Shown here in pieces: positions 9,103 to 17,240 of a stretch of 32,793 bases of DNA. The number at the start of each line of letters is the position of its first letter. Positions within the stretch are counted from its first letter, which is position 1. This DNA is from Bacteroidota bacterium (GTDB taxonomy: Bacteria; Bacteroidota; Bacteroidia; JAADEI01), in contig JAJRPU010000239.1 of the NCBI GenBank assembly GCA_024280615.1, positions 1 to 32,793 on the forward strand, read 5' to 3'. The notes below the pieces were generated by a model. The model was not told where the DNA came from and made no database searches. It worked only from the letters and a program-made list of their open reading frames with translations. A program made the position numbers and the translations under genes.

Positions 9103-9959
9103 TATTTTATCTTTTCGGCTATTCTTAGTTTAGCACTCCTTGCCCTCCTGTTGTTTTTGATTTCTTCCCTTGTAGGTATTATGGGCGATTCGTCCAGCTC
9201 CTTTAATTTCTCCGAGTTGGCAAAGAATTGTTTTACTATCCTGTCCTCCAATGAGTGGAACGTAATGATTAAAAGTCTTCCGCCCGGTGAGAGAACCTCT
9301 TCTGATTGCTTTAACAAATCCCTAAGGGCATTAAGTTCATCATTAACAGCTATTCGCAAAGCCTGGAAGAGCCTTGAATAGAAGCGATTTGGGTTCCCTC
9401 TGGCAAACCGTTTTGTTACGGCTACGAGGTCTGCACTGGACACAATAGGTTGTTTCCGACGAGCCTCAACGATTGCCGTGGCGATAGCCTTGGCAGGCTC
9501 CAATTCTCCATATTCAGACAGAATCTCAGCCAGTTGGTCAATGGAATACTTTCTAATTATGTCCTGTGCCTTGACAGACAGGTCTTTATCCATTCGTAGG
9601 TCAAGCGGTGCAGGTGTCCTGTAGGTGAATCCTTGAGAAGCGATGTCTAATTGCGGTGAAGAAACCCCTAGGTCCGCAAGGATTCCGTCAACGGGAATCA
9701 GTCCAAGGAAATCAAGCCAATTTTTTAAGTATCGGAAGTTGCTTTTTACGAATGTGAATCGGTCATCGTCAAAGAGGTGTTGTTCGGCAATCGGTGATAC
9801 GTCAAAAGCCACGAGCATTCCTTCCTGCCCAAGCCTCTCAAGAATCATACGGGAATGCCCTCCCAAGCCATAGGTTGCATCTACATACGTGCCATCAGGC
9901 TTAATGTTCATATATTCAATTACCTCTTTTGCTAACACTGGCTTATGTTCCATCTTCAT
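9102..9959 (-). CDS. rsmH: 16S rRNA (cytosine1402-N4)-methyltransferase RsmH (MraW)
   Basis: RsmH methylates N4 of C1402 in 16S rRNA using S-adenosylmethionine. The 285-aa product begins MKMEHKPVLAKEVIEYMNIK, then the SAM-binding YVDATYGLGGHS (about 25-36). Further family signatures are DLGVSSPQLD, GFTYR.PAPLDLRMD and the C-terminal ITFHSLEDRIVKQFF. The first ATG at 9959 overlaps mraZ by 17 bases. The second in-frame ATG (9953) would overlap by 11, and I cannot decide between them. It is the second gene of the dcw operon in nearly all bacteria. Confidence 0.97.
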   Translation of the reverse strand: MKMEHKPVLAKEVIEYMNIKPDGTYVDATYGLGGHSRMILERLGQEGMLVAFDVSPIAEQHLFDDDRFTFVKSNFRYLKNWLDFLGLIPVDGILADLGVSSPQLDIASQGFTYRTPAPLDLRMDKDLSVKAQDIIRKYSIDQLAEILSEYGELEPAKAIATAIVEARRKQPIVSSADLVAVTKRFARGNPNRFYSRLFQALRIAVNDELNALRDLLKQSEEVLSPGGRLLIITFHSLEDRIVKQFFANSEKLKELDESPIIPTREEIKNNRRARSAKLRIAEKIK

Positions 9960-10404
9960 TTGATTTTGCCATTACCTCTTCGGCGAGTTTAGCCAGTTCA
10001 TCAGCAGGAATGTTAAGGGCTTGTTCATATCTGTCTGGTGACCAAACTTCTATTTGTCCGAAGTGTGCAAACAGAACTGCTTCATTTGTTATGCCTGCAT
10101 AATCAAGCAAATGTTTGGGAATAAGGATTCTCTGCATTTTGTCTGGTTGAACAACCGTTGCTCCACGAAAGAAATTCCTAATAAACATGCGATGTTTCTG
10201 AGAGAAGGGATTAGTGTTTTCTTTGATTTGTTGGACAAGTCTGTTCCATTCGTCATAAGGATATACAGTCAAACATTGTTCAAAACCTCTGTTAACGACG
10301 AAGCGAGGGTCTGCACCCTCTGGAAGTTGGCGTAACAGAGCCACAGGAAGGGTAAGACGACCCTTAGAATCCAACTTAACCCTATATTCTCCTATCAAGT
10401 TCAC
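9943..10404 (-). CDS. mraZ: MraZ transcriptional regulator (first gene of dcw operon)
   Basis: MraZ has two SpoVT/AbrB-like halves and represses its own dcw operon in the bacteria where it has been studied. The first half holds LDSKGRLTLP and the second DKMQRILIP, both canonical. I place the start at the GTG at 10404, giving MNLIGEYRVKLDSKGR... (153 aa), because Bacteroidota MraZ proteins begin at this point (NxIGEY). A longer reading from a TTG at 10428 adds eight residues that do not look conserved and would start about where transcription is predicted to begin. An ATG at 10444 is out of frame. A CAGGAAA stretch 12-18 bases before the GTG may serve as ribosome binding site. Four GTGGT operator boxes lie just upstream. 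Confidence 0.92.
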   Translation of the reverse strand: MNLIGEYRVKLDSKGRLTLPVALLRQLPEGADPRFVVNRGFEQCLTVYPYDEWNRLVQQIKENTNPFSQKHRMFIRNFFRGATVVQPDKMQRILIPKHLLDYAGITNEAVLFAHFGQIEVWSPDRYEQALNIPADELAKLAEEVMAKSNEDGT

Positions 10405-10430
10405 GGTATAATAATTTTCCTGTGGCAATA

Positions 10431-10438
10431 CAAAGATA
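10431..10438 (-). promoter_or_regulatory. Bacteroidota-type -7 box (TATCTTTG) for the mraZ/dcw operon
   Basis: On the minus strand TATCTTTG matches the Bacteroidota -7 consensus TAnnTTTG exactly. Transcription would begin near 10424, leaving about 20 bases before the GTG start of mraZ. I see no clean TTTG at the -33 distance; that region is occupied by the GTGGT repeats. Confidence 0.72.
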
Positions 10439-10447
10439 AGGCATTTT

Positions 10448-10483
10448 TACCACATGTTACCACAATATACCACAATATACCAC
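10448..10483 (-). promoter_or_regulatory. Four MraZ-type operator boxes (GTGGT, 10-base period)
   Basis: On the minus strand GTGGT occurs at 10479-10483, 10469-10473, 10459-10463 and 10449-10453: four direct copies, each starting ten bases after the last. Three copies share the wider unit TGTGGTA. In Escherichia coli and Mycoplasma MraZ binds direct G-rich repeats (GTGGG or TGGGN type) with five-base spacers, which also gives a 10-base period. The array covers the -33 region and ends ten bases before the -7 box, a suitable position for blocking RNA polymerase. Binding by this MraZ is inferred. Confidence 0.8.
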
Positions 10484-10496
10484 CAACCTATCTAAC

Positions 10497-11510
10497 TCAC
10501 TGATTCACAAAGACATTTGTGCTTCTTAATGACCATGCATCCTTCCTAACCTCTTTTTTGTAGCGTTCCATCTTAATGCTCAGAGTTAGCTTGTTGTGAG
10601 CCGTGTCTACGGCTACCCTCCATCTCCCTTTGCTTTTGAGAATTGTAGCGGAAGCATATCCCTGTTTGTGCAGTTTGTCAACGTGTTTCTGAGCGGAAGG
10701 GGAATCTGGATATGACCCAACAATGATGTAATAAACAAACTCTGGTTCTGTTAATGATTGTTGCTTGGATATCTGCTTAATTGCCTTTGCAGTGTCTTCA
10801 TTTAGGGGTTTTGAAGCGAGCGAGTCATGTTGCCCGATAGAGTCTGTATGTAAGGAATCTGATTTAAGTGCAAGGGAATCTGCGATAGAGTCTGCCACAA
10901 GCGAATCCATAATTGCATCAAGGGAATCTTCCATTTGCTGAAGCATAATGTTGATCATTGAATCCACGAATTCTGGGTTAAGGGAAGGCGAGTCAACTTT
11001 GGGCTTTTCAAAGCCAAGCAACACTTTCCAAGAAGTGTTATAATTCCTGAATTGCCAAGCAAGAAGTCCGACGAGGACAAGCAGAATCAGGAATAAAAAT
11101 GCTTTGAACCAAGGGAATCGTGAGCGAGTGGCTTTAACCACTGGCAACTCCTTAGCTTGGGGCAAGAACACTTGTTCAATGGTAATCAATGGGGTTTCCT
11201 GAACAAATTCAATATTTTTTCCTGTTTTTCGTAGACGTCCTATTGAGCCGACGGATATAGGTTCTTTATGAATTTGCTTAAGAACTTCGTTTATTTCCTG
11301 TTCAATTATTTTCTTAGCGGTTTCTACGCCGATGCCTCCCTTCGCCAACACCTTGATTAGCTCAGGGGAAGTTTCGACATTTGGGTCATAGTCAAATTGC
11401 ACGATAATTTGTCCGCCTTTCCGGACAGGTTGAAAGGAACCCAGTCCATTGATAGATACTGTCTTTTCTTGCTTCAATAAAAATTCCAGTGCAGTAAATG
11501 TTACTTTCAT
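10497..11510 (-). CDS. HU-like (CCDC81-type) domain / membrane helix / SPOR domain protein
   Basis: The 337-aa product joins several parts. An N-terminal HU/IHF-like domain of the type found in Bacteroidota lies at about 2-115 (GLGSFQPVRKGGQIIV, then GGIGVETAKKIIEQEI). A membrane helix follows at about 135-154. Next comes a Ser/Asp-rich linker at ~170-240 with repeated DSL/DSI triplets, and a C-terminal SPOR domain at ~257-337 (YYIIVGSYPDSPSAQ...GRWRVAV). SPOR domains bind peptidoglycan stripped of stem peptides at the septum. The topology puts HU in the cytoplasm and SPOR in the periplasm. I chose the ATG at 11510, which gives TGA-T-ATG spacing from the upstream stop. The alternative TTG at 11537 would overlap by 26 bases. 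It is last of a three-gene operon just upstream of mraZ. Confidence 0.85.
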   Translation of the reverse strand: MKVTFTALEFLLKQEKTVSINGLGSFQPVRKGGQIIVQFDYDPNVETSPELIKVLAKGGIGVETAKKIIEQEINEVLKQIHKEPISVGSIGRLRKTGKNIEFVQETPLITIEQVFLPQAKELPVVKATRSRFPWFKAFLFLILLVLVGLLAWQFRNYNTSWKVLLGFEKPKVDSPSLNPEFVDSMINIMLQQMEDSLDAIMDSLVADSIADSLALKSDSLHTDSIGQHDSLASKPLNEDTAKAIKQISKQQSLTEPEFVYYIIVGSYPDSPSAQKHVDKLHKQGYASATILKSKGRWRVAVDTAHNKLTLSIKMERYKKEVRKDAWSLRSTNVFVNQ

Positions 11511-11511
11511 A

Positions 11512-13152
11512 TCAGAAAGATAAGGCAAGTCCACCAATCACTCGCGTTCCAAATGCCTTGAAGGGATACCAAGTGTAATACTTGCCATAGATAAAGTTTT
11601 CCAGTTTCAGATATATGCCACCATTCTCAAAGACTTTGATATCTGCTTTAAAAAGTGAAGTGAATGCAATTGGGTCAATTATTAGTTTCCCAGCGGGGTC
11701 GTAACCGAGATAGCGTTGTCCGAGGACTTTCAACTCAGTGGAAATGGCGAGCCATTGAGGAATTGGCTCCGTGGAAGCGAGGAACGAAACTGTCCATCTG
11801 GGATGAGAGAAGGGCAGTGTGTCACTCATACGATAGTCAAAATACTCACCTTTGATTTCAAAGTAGTTATATGAAGTCCATTGATAGGTTGCTTTGACGG
11901 CGAAGTTTAGCACGTCTGATTTTGAGTCATATATAATTTTTTGCTTTAATTGGTTGTCCACATAAGTCCAGTGCCATGTTCGGAAATTTCTGTATCGTCT
12001 GAAAGTGAATGTTCCTTCCAGTTTGAGTGCGTCCAATGGGAAGAATCTGAGTGAAGCGATGCTTGTGATGTAATCGGTTGGTTTAAGGGACATGTTGATG
12101 TCAAAATAGGGGTTTTCAAGGAAGAGGTCTTCCAGAGCGTTTGGTTCAACGGCACCGCCGAAATAGGCATAGTAAGAAAGCCGGTCGTTAATAAGGATTT
12201 GTTCGCTATAAATGTCAGGGATTAGATATACCGTGTCACCAATCACTGGTTTTATTCCCACGTGCAGAATGATGCCCTTTCTTCCTCTGAATTCGTAGTA
12301 TGGATTGATTTGCCAAAATACTCTCTGTTGTCTTGGGACACCGACTAGGAAATCAAAGTATGTTCCCAAGCCGAAGTAGTGTCCTTTATTGATGTGTCTA
12401 ATTCCACGGGCACCGAGTTGAGCCCTGAACTCTGTTTTCTGAGAAGCAAACAGGCTTATTCTGGCGGGCATCTGCAGGGTTGTCCAAGAAAGTGGGATTG
12501 AAGCTCTTGCCGAGGCGTCCCACCTGTGCACTAACGGTCGCTTGACGAATTGGGATGTTTGGATTGTGTCACCCAGGGCTTTAATGAAAGTTGTGTCGTA
12601 GGGATATGGCACATAATGGGCTATGTAATTAGTTCGTGTCCACAGGTCAGCGGAAGCAAATAAGTTTTGGAAGTAGTGTCCGCCAGAGATTCTAAACTGA
12701 GTGTTTTTCTGTAAGGGATAATCTTTACCGGAGACGGAGGAGAGTGCTACTTCTGCAAACCAGTATTCATCACCTTTTCGGGGAGTTGCTATTCCAGCAA
12801 GGATTTCATAGGACGAGAGGTTTCCGAATCCAGCTAGAGCATAGAAAGTTTTTTCCTTGGGCAGTTTCTCACGGGGGGCACGCAACGGCGGTAAAGTATC
12901 TGGTCTGAAATCTATTTTCATATCATGTTCAGCCTGTCTGTATCGGGCATCTACCGGCGGGGGTTTTATAGGCGTTAATCTTGGACTGAACGATAGGCGT
13001 TTTGATTCAGCAACCCAAGGTCTGTATTCCTTTACTATGTCCACTTGAACACCTGGGATAGTATCTTCTTGTTGGGCATATATAGGGATAAGTAACGGCA
13101 AGAAAAAGCTAACCAACAGGTTTATTAACCAACTTTTCTGTTTAGCCTTCAT
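11512..13152 (-). CDS. Outer-membrane beta-barrel protein (Bacteroidota TonB-receptor-like family without plug)
   Basis: This 546-aa protein has a signal peptide (MKAKQKSWLIN...LLIPIYA, cleavage near 26). A proline-rich segment follows (DIVKEYRPWVAESKRLSFSP, then TPIKPPP), and from about residue 105 to the end there are alternating aromatic/polar beta strands. It ends ...GLALSF with a terminal Phe, the usual signal for BAM-dependent outer-membrane insertion. I see no TonB plug domain. The VVKEY/R-P-x-(I/V) segment resembles the N-terminus of a Bacteroidota outer-membrane family often labelled TonB-dependent receptor. The start overlaps the TPR gene by 11 bases, so the two are probably co-translated and may form a complex. 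No substrate can be assigned. Confidence 0.75.
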   Translation of the reverse strand: MKAKQKSWLINLLVSFFLPLLIPIYAQQEDTIPGVQVDIVKEYRPWVAESKRLSFSPRLTPIKPPPVDARYRQAEHDMKIDFRPDTLPPLRAPREKLPKEKTFYALAGFGNLSSYEILAGIATPRKGDEYWFAEVALSSVSGKDYPLQKNTQFRISGGHYFQNLFASADLWTRTNYIAHYVPYPYDTTFIKALGDTIQTSQFVKRPLVHRWDASARASIPLSWTTLQMPARISLFASQKTEFRAQLGARGIRHINKGHYFGLGTYFDFLVGVPRQQRVFWQINPYYEFRGRKGIILHVGIKPVIGDTVYLIPDIYSEQILINDRLSYYAYFGGAVEPNALEDLFLENPYFDINMSLKPTDYITSIASLRFFPLDALKLEGTFTFRRYRNFRTWHWTYVDNQLKQKIIYDSKSDVLNFAVKATYQWTSYNYFEIKGEYFDYRMSDTLPFSHPRWTVSFLASTEPIPQWLAISTELKVLGQRYLGYDPAGKLIIDPIAFTSLFKADIKVFENGGIYLKLENFIYGKYYTWYPFKAFGTRVIGGLALSF

Positions 13153-16100
13153 CTATGGGTATTTCCGTTTCCTGTTCAATGTTTTGTTGTTCCTGTTGTT
13201 CAATTTGTTGGAGGTAGAAGCGAGCCTCTTGCTTGAGGTCTTCGCCGGGATAGTTATCAATAATGCTTTGCAGGGTTGCCTTAGCTTGCGGGATGTTGCC
13301 CTGTTCGGCAAAGATTCTTCCCAGTAGTATGAACGACTTGGCTATCCAGTAGTCGCTTGCCGGAACGTGGTTGATTAATTCATAGGCTTTGTCGTATGCT
13401 TCATCTAATTCACCTTTTCGGAACAGAATTTCTGCAATCATATATCTGGCTTCAATGCCGGGTTCCATCTCTGTCTGGTCAGCAACAAATTGATAGTAGT
13501 AAAGGGCACTGTCCAATTCATCTTTATGCATAAATGATTTAGCGAGCACGTAGGAAGCAAGGACTTTATCGTCTGAAATGGCAGCGGAATGTTTAAGAAG
13601 GGTTCTGGCGACAAGTATCGCCGAATCAGGATTGTGATTTATTGGGGCTACTTCCACTGCTTTCCTTAACAACTGCATAAACTTCTCTTCATCAGAAGCC
13701 ACTGAGAGGGCATTAACAAGGAGATGGAAGGCTTTCAATGAATCGCCGACACCCAAGGCAGCATCTGCAGCATTAATCAAACTGATTGAATAGTATGGAT
13801 TGGGGTTTCTGGATATAAGGAATTCATAATCTTTCAAAGCATCGCTATACCTGCCGAGTTTCCTAAGGCACTCAGCCCGATAGAACCGAGCAGTGAGGAA
13901 ATATCTGCCATTAGGGAATTGTTGTAGGTATCTATCAAGTGCGTCCACTGCTTGGTCGCATCTGTCTTGACTGACCAGCCAATCAGCCTGTTCAAACAAT
14001 AAACTTTCCTTGCTTGTGGTATCCATCTTTCCTTTGCCAGGAATTTTTTCAATGAATGCCATATATCCTTCAGGGTTATTCCAGTGGAAATAAATGTCTT
14101 TCACTATGGCGAGTGCGGGTTGTGCTTCCGGAGCATCAGGGAAATTAAGGAGTAGTTGTTCCATGTGATGGAGGGAAGAGTCGTAATTACCCAATTGATA
14201 GTAGATTAGCCCGAGATGAGCGAGGGCAGAAGGATATCTCTTATGAGAAGGATACTTAAGCACCTTATAGAAAAACTTTTTAGCGAGGGAATAGTTACCC
14301 ATGTCAAAGGCGTCTTTGGCGAGTTGATAGGCGGCTTCTGGAGCATAGGGGCTTTCCGGGTATTCATCCAATAGTCTGGTAAGAGCGTTAAATTTCTTTT
14401 CTGGCATATCTTCCTTTCCGGCAATGATGCCATATTGAAGGAGTGCGTAGTCTTTCGGTAGTGGTCCTTCCCGAACATAATTTTCAAATGTTTTCAATGC
14501 AGGCTTCCATTTCTTTTGAAGGAGGAGAACGTCGCCAAGCCTCAGCCACGCATCCCTTAAAACCTTCTGCTCATCGGACCCAAGGATTCTCTTTCTAAAC
14601 AGAGATACAGATTGCTCAAAATGGGACTCTGCACCCACCAGATTATCGTGTTCATAATAAGTGTATGCAATGTTGTAGTGGGCGTTTGCACGGGTTGCAG
14701 GGAAGGACAATGTGTCCTTGGTCAACTTAGCCAATTGGATAAAAGTTGTCCAGTAGTCCCTTGCCAGACTATAATTGTTTTGTTTATATGCCAGTTCGCC
14801 AAGCCAATAATAAGCCAGTGCTTTAAGCCTTATGTTAGTGGATTGAGTAAGGTTTTGTAAGAGGCGAGCTGCTTCCTTTTGTTTCCCTTCTGTGATAAGT
14901 TGCATAGCGTAATTAAAGGCAACTTGTTCATATATCCGTTCTAACTGAGGGTTCCCAGCTTTCACCTGTTCAAGAAGTGCAATAGCCTGTTGATAATCGC
15001 CAGTGTGTAGCAGAATAAGAGGCAGGAGCCGTTTTAATTCTGTCAGTTCCTTATAGTTTGGTTTAAGTGAATCAAGGTAATACGCCAAAACTTTGACTGC
15101 CTCGTTGTATTGTTTAAGATTAATGAGTGCTTGGAGAAGGTCATAAGAAGCGTCCTTAGCAATCTGTTTGTTTTGTCCTTTTTGTGCTTTGCGTAGCCAG
15201 ATAATCGCTTTTTCAGGTTGGTCAGTAGCTATGTAGCATTGTCCGATATAGTAAGCGGCATACTGAGCTATAGTGTCATTTTTATCAGTTACAGGACCCA
15301 GATATTCCTCTGCTTCCTTGCATTTTTTGGCTTTGTAGGCTAGGAATCCGGCAACGAGCGATTCATAGGGAGCCATCCGTTTAAGATATTTCACATATTC
15401 GGATAGATACACAAGTCCTGAATCGGGCTTATTGCTAAGCAGGTAGGCATAAGCGAGCAATCTGTTCGTTTCCCGTCTGAAGAGATGATGAATACCCTTT
15501 CGGTTCGCCAAGGGACGTGCATAAGATATGAATTCTGAAAAGTTCCGTTGTTTATAGCCTTGAATGAATTTTATCTGTCCTATGTAGAAGGGAACATATT
15601 TAGAAAGTCGTGGGTCATTATTAAGTTCTGAGAAGTAGTATAGTGCCTCTTTGTATTTGCCTTGCAAATAGGCTATATAGCCGAGGTAGAACGTTGCAAG
15701 AGGATAATACTCTTTGTTTGCAGGAAATTTCTCATATATGTGATATAGCCATTGCCAAGCGGAACCGAAGTTTTTGAGTTTAAAATAGGAATATCCCATT
15801 TTGAAATAGTATTCCGGCAAGAGGTCATAAGGGAGGAACCGAGGGTTGAGTTGTTCAAAATACCTAATTGCTTCTGCCCATTGTCTTTTGTAGTAATACA
15901 CGTCTCCGGCATAGAAATGTGCTGAGGCGTGCAACGGCGGGTCCTCTGAATAGGTTTGGGAGAAGTTGAGGAAGTCGGCTATAGTAATGGTTTGACTATG
16001 CCTAATGCTGTGTGCAGATTTTAACACGTCTCGTCTGTAAATAGGACAATATGGGGGAGGTTGTTCCAGTTCGCAGGGCTCAAGGACGAAAGGCATGTCC

Positions 16101-16225
16101 GCCAAATGGCGATAGAACACCTGCATTAATTCCCAAGATTCAATGTCATCAAAAGATGAGGGCAACCTATGTTGGGCAACCATTCCATAGATAATGAGCC
16201 ATAATATGAGCAAACGTAATTTCAT
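13142..16225 (-). CDS. Large secreted tetratricopeptide-repeat (TPR) protein
   Basis: This 1,027-aa protein has a signal peptide (MKLRLLILWLIIYGMVAQ, cleavage near 17-18) and then almost continuous TPR-like helix pairs to about residue 1005. Examples are AHFYAGDVYYYKRQWAEAIR, YYFKMGYSYFKLKNFGSAW and MIAEILFRKGELDEAYDKAY. The C-terminus is Gln/Glu-rich. It is predicted to be periplasmic or attached to the inner face of the outer membrane, as a scaffold. It is first of a three-gene operon with the outer-membrane barrel protein and the HU/SPOR protein. Large TPR proteins next to such barrels recur in Bacteroidota. The exact role is unknown. The ATG at 16225 follows a TAATTTCG element, one mismatch from TAnnTTTG. 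Confidence 0.8.
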   Translation of the reverse strand: MKLRLLILWLIIYGMVAQHRLPSSFDDIESWELMQVFYRHLADMPFVLEPCELEQPPPYCPIYRRDVLKSAHSIRHSQTITIADFLNFSQTYSEDPPLHASAHFYAGDVYYYKRQWAEAIRYFEQLNPRFLPYDLLPEYYFKMGYSYFKLKNFGSAWQWLYHIYEKFPANKEYYPLATFYLGYIAYLQGKYKEALYYFSELNNDPRLSKYVPFYIGQIKFIQGYKQRNFSEFISYARPLANRKGIHHLFRRETNRLLAYAYLLSNKPDSGLVYLSEYVKYLKRMAPYESLVAGFLAYKAKKCKEAEEYLGPVTDKNDTIAQYAAYYIGQCYIATDQPEKAIIWLRKAQKGQNKQIAKDASYDLLQALINLKQYNEAVKVLAYYLDSLKPNYKELTELKRLLPLILLHTGDYQQAIALLEQVKAGNPQLERIYEQVAFNYAMQLITEGKQKEAARLLQNLTQSTNIRLKALAYYWLGELAYKQNNYSLARDYWTTFIQLAKLTKDTLSFPATRANAHYNIAYTYYEHDNLVGAESHFEQSVSLFRKRILGSDEQKVLRDAWLRLGDVLLLQKKWKPALKTFENYVREGPLPKDYALLQYGIIAGKEDMPEKKFNALTRLLDEYPESPYAPEAAYQLAKDAFDMGNYSLAKKFFYKVLKYPSHKRYPSALAHLGLIYYQLGNYDSSLHHMEQLLLNFPDAPEAQPALAIVKDIYFHWNNPEGYMAFIEKIPGKGKMDTTSKESLLFEQADWLVSQDRCDQAVDALDRYLQQFPNGRYFLTARFYRAECLRKLGRYSDALKDYEFLISRNPNPYYSISLINAADAALGVGDSLKAFHLLVNALSVASDEEKFMQLLRKAVEVAPINHNPDSAILVARTLLKHSAAISDDKVLASYVLAKSFMHKDELDSALYYYQFVADQTEMEPGIEARYMIAEILFRKGELDEAYDKAYELINHVPASDYWIAKSFILLGRIFAEQGNIPQAKATLQSIIDNYPGEDLKQEARFYLQQIEQQEQQNIEQETEIPIDEG

Positions 16226-16285
16226 ATTACGAAATTAAGTAAGAATGTTTAGCGTGGATTTTGCATATTATAACGAAAAACCTAC

Positions 16286-16522
16286 TTACTTGTTATCAGA
16301 ATTCTTAGTTTCCTTATTTCTATGAGCTATCCTTTTCTTGAGTTCATATTCACGCTGGAAGGAAGACACGAGGGAATCAATGTATTGTGCTTGGTCCTGC
16401 TCAAGGTATGCTTCATAATGTAGGGGTTGTTTCAATATCTGGCGTGCGTAGTATTCCATAAGTGCACGAACAAACGGTCTTATTCTTCGTCCTAACCTTC
16501 GGGATACAATAATACTCATCAT
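16286..16522 (-). CDS. Small basic hypothetical protein (78 aa)
   Basis: I do not recognise this gene. It encodes MMSIIVSRRLGRRIRPFVRA... with many Arg and Lys, no membrane helix and probably mostly helical structure. Support for its reality comes from the good TTTG-N18-TATCTTTA promoter directly upstream and from filling an otherwise empty 420-base interval. The predicted transcription start falls at or just after the first ATG (16522). The second ATG (16519) may therefore be the real start, on a leaderless message. It precedes the TPR operon in the same direction, with 60 bases between. Confidence 0.6.
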   Translation of the reverse strand: MMSIIVSRRLGRRIRPFVRALMEYYARQILKQPLHYEAYLEQDQAQYIDSLVSSFQREYELKKRIAHRNKETKNSDNK

Positions 16523-16525
16523 TAG

Positions 16526-16555
16526 TAAAGATACGACATTTTGTTTTAGTGCAAA
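16526..16555 (-). promoter_or_regulatory. Bacteroidota-type promoter, TTTG-N18-TATCTTTA
   Basis: On the minus strand a -33 TTTG (16552-16555) is followed after exactly 18 bases by TATCTTTA (16526-16533), one mismatch from TAnnTTTG. It lies three bases before the first ATG of the small gene ending at 16522, implying an almost leaderless transcript. The divergent DUF3467 gene starts at 16647. Between the two genes there is also a short inverted repeat, ACAAC-AAA-GTTGT (16569-16581), of unknown meaning. Confidence 0.65.
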
Positions 16556-16646
16556 CGGCTTGTGAAAGACAACAAAGTTGTGTTATACATAAAACTAAGT
16601 CAAAAGTCGTTTGGATAGTATATTAGCCACATAAAACAACAGAAGA

Positions 16647-16958
16647 ATGGAAAAGAAGCAAGAGATTCAACAACAGATAAACATTGAATTGCCCAAGGAA
16701 GTAGCAGAGGGAGTGTACGTAAACCTAGTTGTAGTTACTCATTCACACGCAGAATTCATATTTGATTTCATAACTATCATGCCGGGGGTTCCGCAAGCAC
16801 GAGTGCGGTCAAGACTCATTATGAGTCCTGCTCATGCTAAACGATTTTTACAAGTATTAAAAGAGAATGTAGCGAGGTATGAAGCAATGCACGGAGAAAT
16901 CCCAACTTCGGAACAGTTTTTGCCTGATTCATTCATGGGACCAAGTGGAAAGGCTTAA
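16647..16958 (+). CDS. DUF3467 family protein
   Basis: The 103-aa protein contains ELPKEVAEGVYVNLVVVTHS, FIFDFITIMPGVPQARVRSR and IMSPAHAKRFLQVLKENVARY. This is the full pattern of DUF3467, a small cytoplasmic family widespread in Bacteroidota and several other phyla, with unknown function. It has no signal peptide. Length is typical. It starts a plus-strand run with a small lipoprotein (27 bases later) and a methyltransferase. Divergent from a small gene on minus, with 124 bases between. I could not find a consensus promoter for it. Confidence 0.88.
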   Translation: MEKKQEIQQQINIELPKEVAEGVYVNLVVVTHSHAEFIFDFITIMPGVPQARVRSRLIMSPAHAKRFLQVLKENVARYEAMHGEIPTSEQFLPDSFMGPSGKA

Positions 16959-16985
16959 ATGATTAACCCTTAAAATTTGGAAGCA

Positions 16986-17198
16986 ATGAGGAGAGTGCTA
17001 ATTGGAATTGTTCTGGCTGCTGGCTTGACCGTTGGGGCATGTCAGAAATGTGCTCAATGCACTGCCGTGGACCAAAATGGGGAGGTAGTAGCACAGAATG
17101 ATATTTGTGGTAGTGACCAAGAGATTCAGGCATATGAGGAGGATTGCCAAGCACAATACAGTGGCGTAGGAGCCTATTGTTCCTGCCAATATCAATAA
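16986..17198 (+). CDS. Small cysteine-rich lipoprotein (70 aa)
   Basis: MRRVLIGIVLAAGLTVGAC is a lipoprotein signal peptide with lipobox VGAC, lipidated on Cys19. The remaining ~51 residues contain six more cysteines: C22 and C25 (CxxCxxC with Cys19), then C41, C54, C65 and C67. Six could make three disulfides in the envelope. I chose the ATG at 16986; an in-frame TTG at 16977 would add three residues ahead of the signal. I do not recognise the domain and assign no function. It lies between the DUF3467 gene and a methyltransferase gene on the same strand, with gaps of 27 and 42 bases. Confidence 0.7.
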   Translation: MRRVLIGIVLAAGLTVGACQKCAQCTAVDQNGEVVAQNDICGSDQEIQAYEEDCQAQYSGVGAYCSCQYQ

Positions 17199-17240
17199 TA
17201 AATTGTTGACTATTTTGTAATCTGAGTATTTAAGGACATA

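Noticed and set aside
10448..10483. GTGGT array considered as a CRISPR-like or satellite repeat
   Set aside because: Units are only 10 bases with no unique spacers, and position and sequence fit an MraZ operator.
16523..16646. Divergent gap checked for a tRNA or small RNA
   Set aside because: No tRNA arms or T-loop motif; it holds a promoter for the minus gene and a short inverted repeat only.
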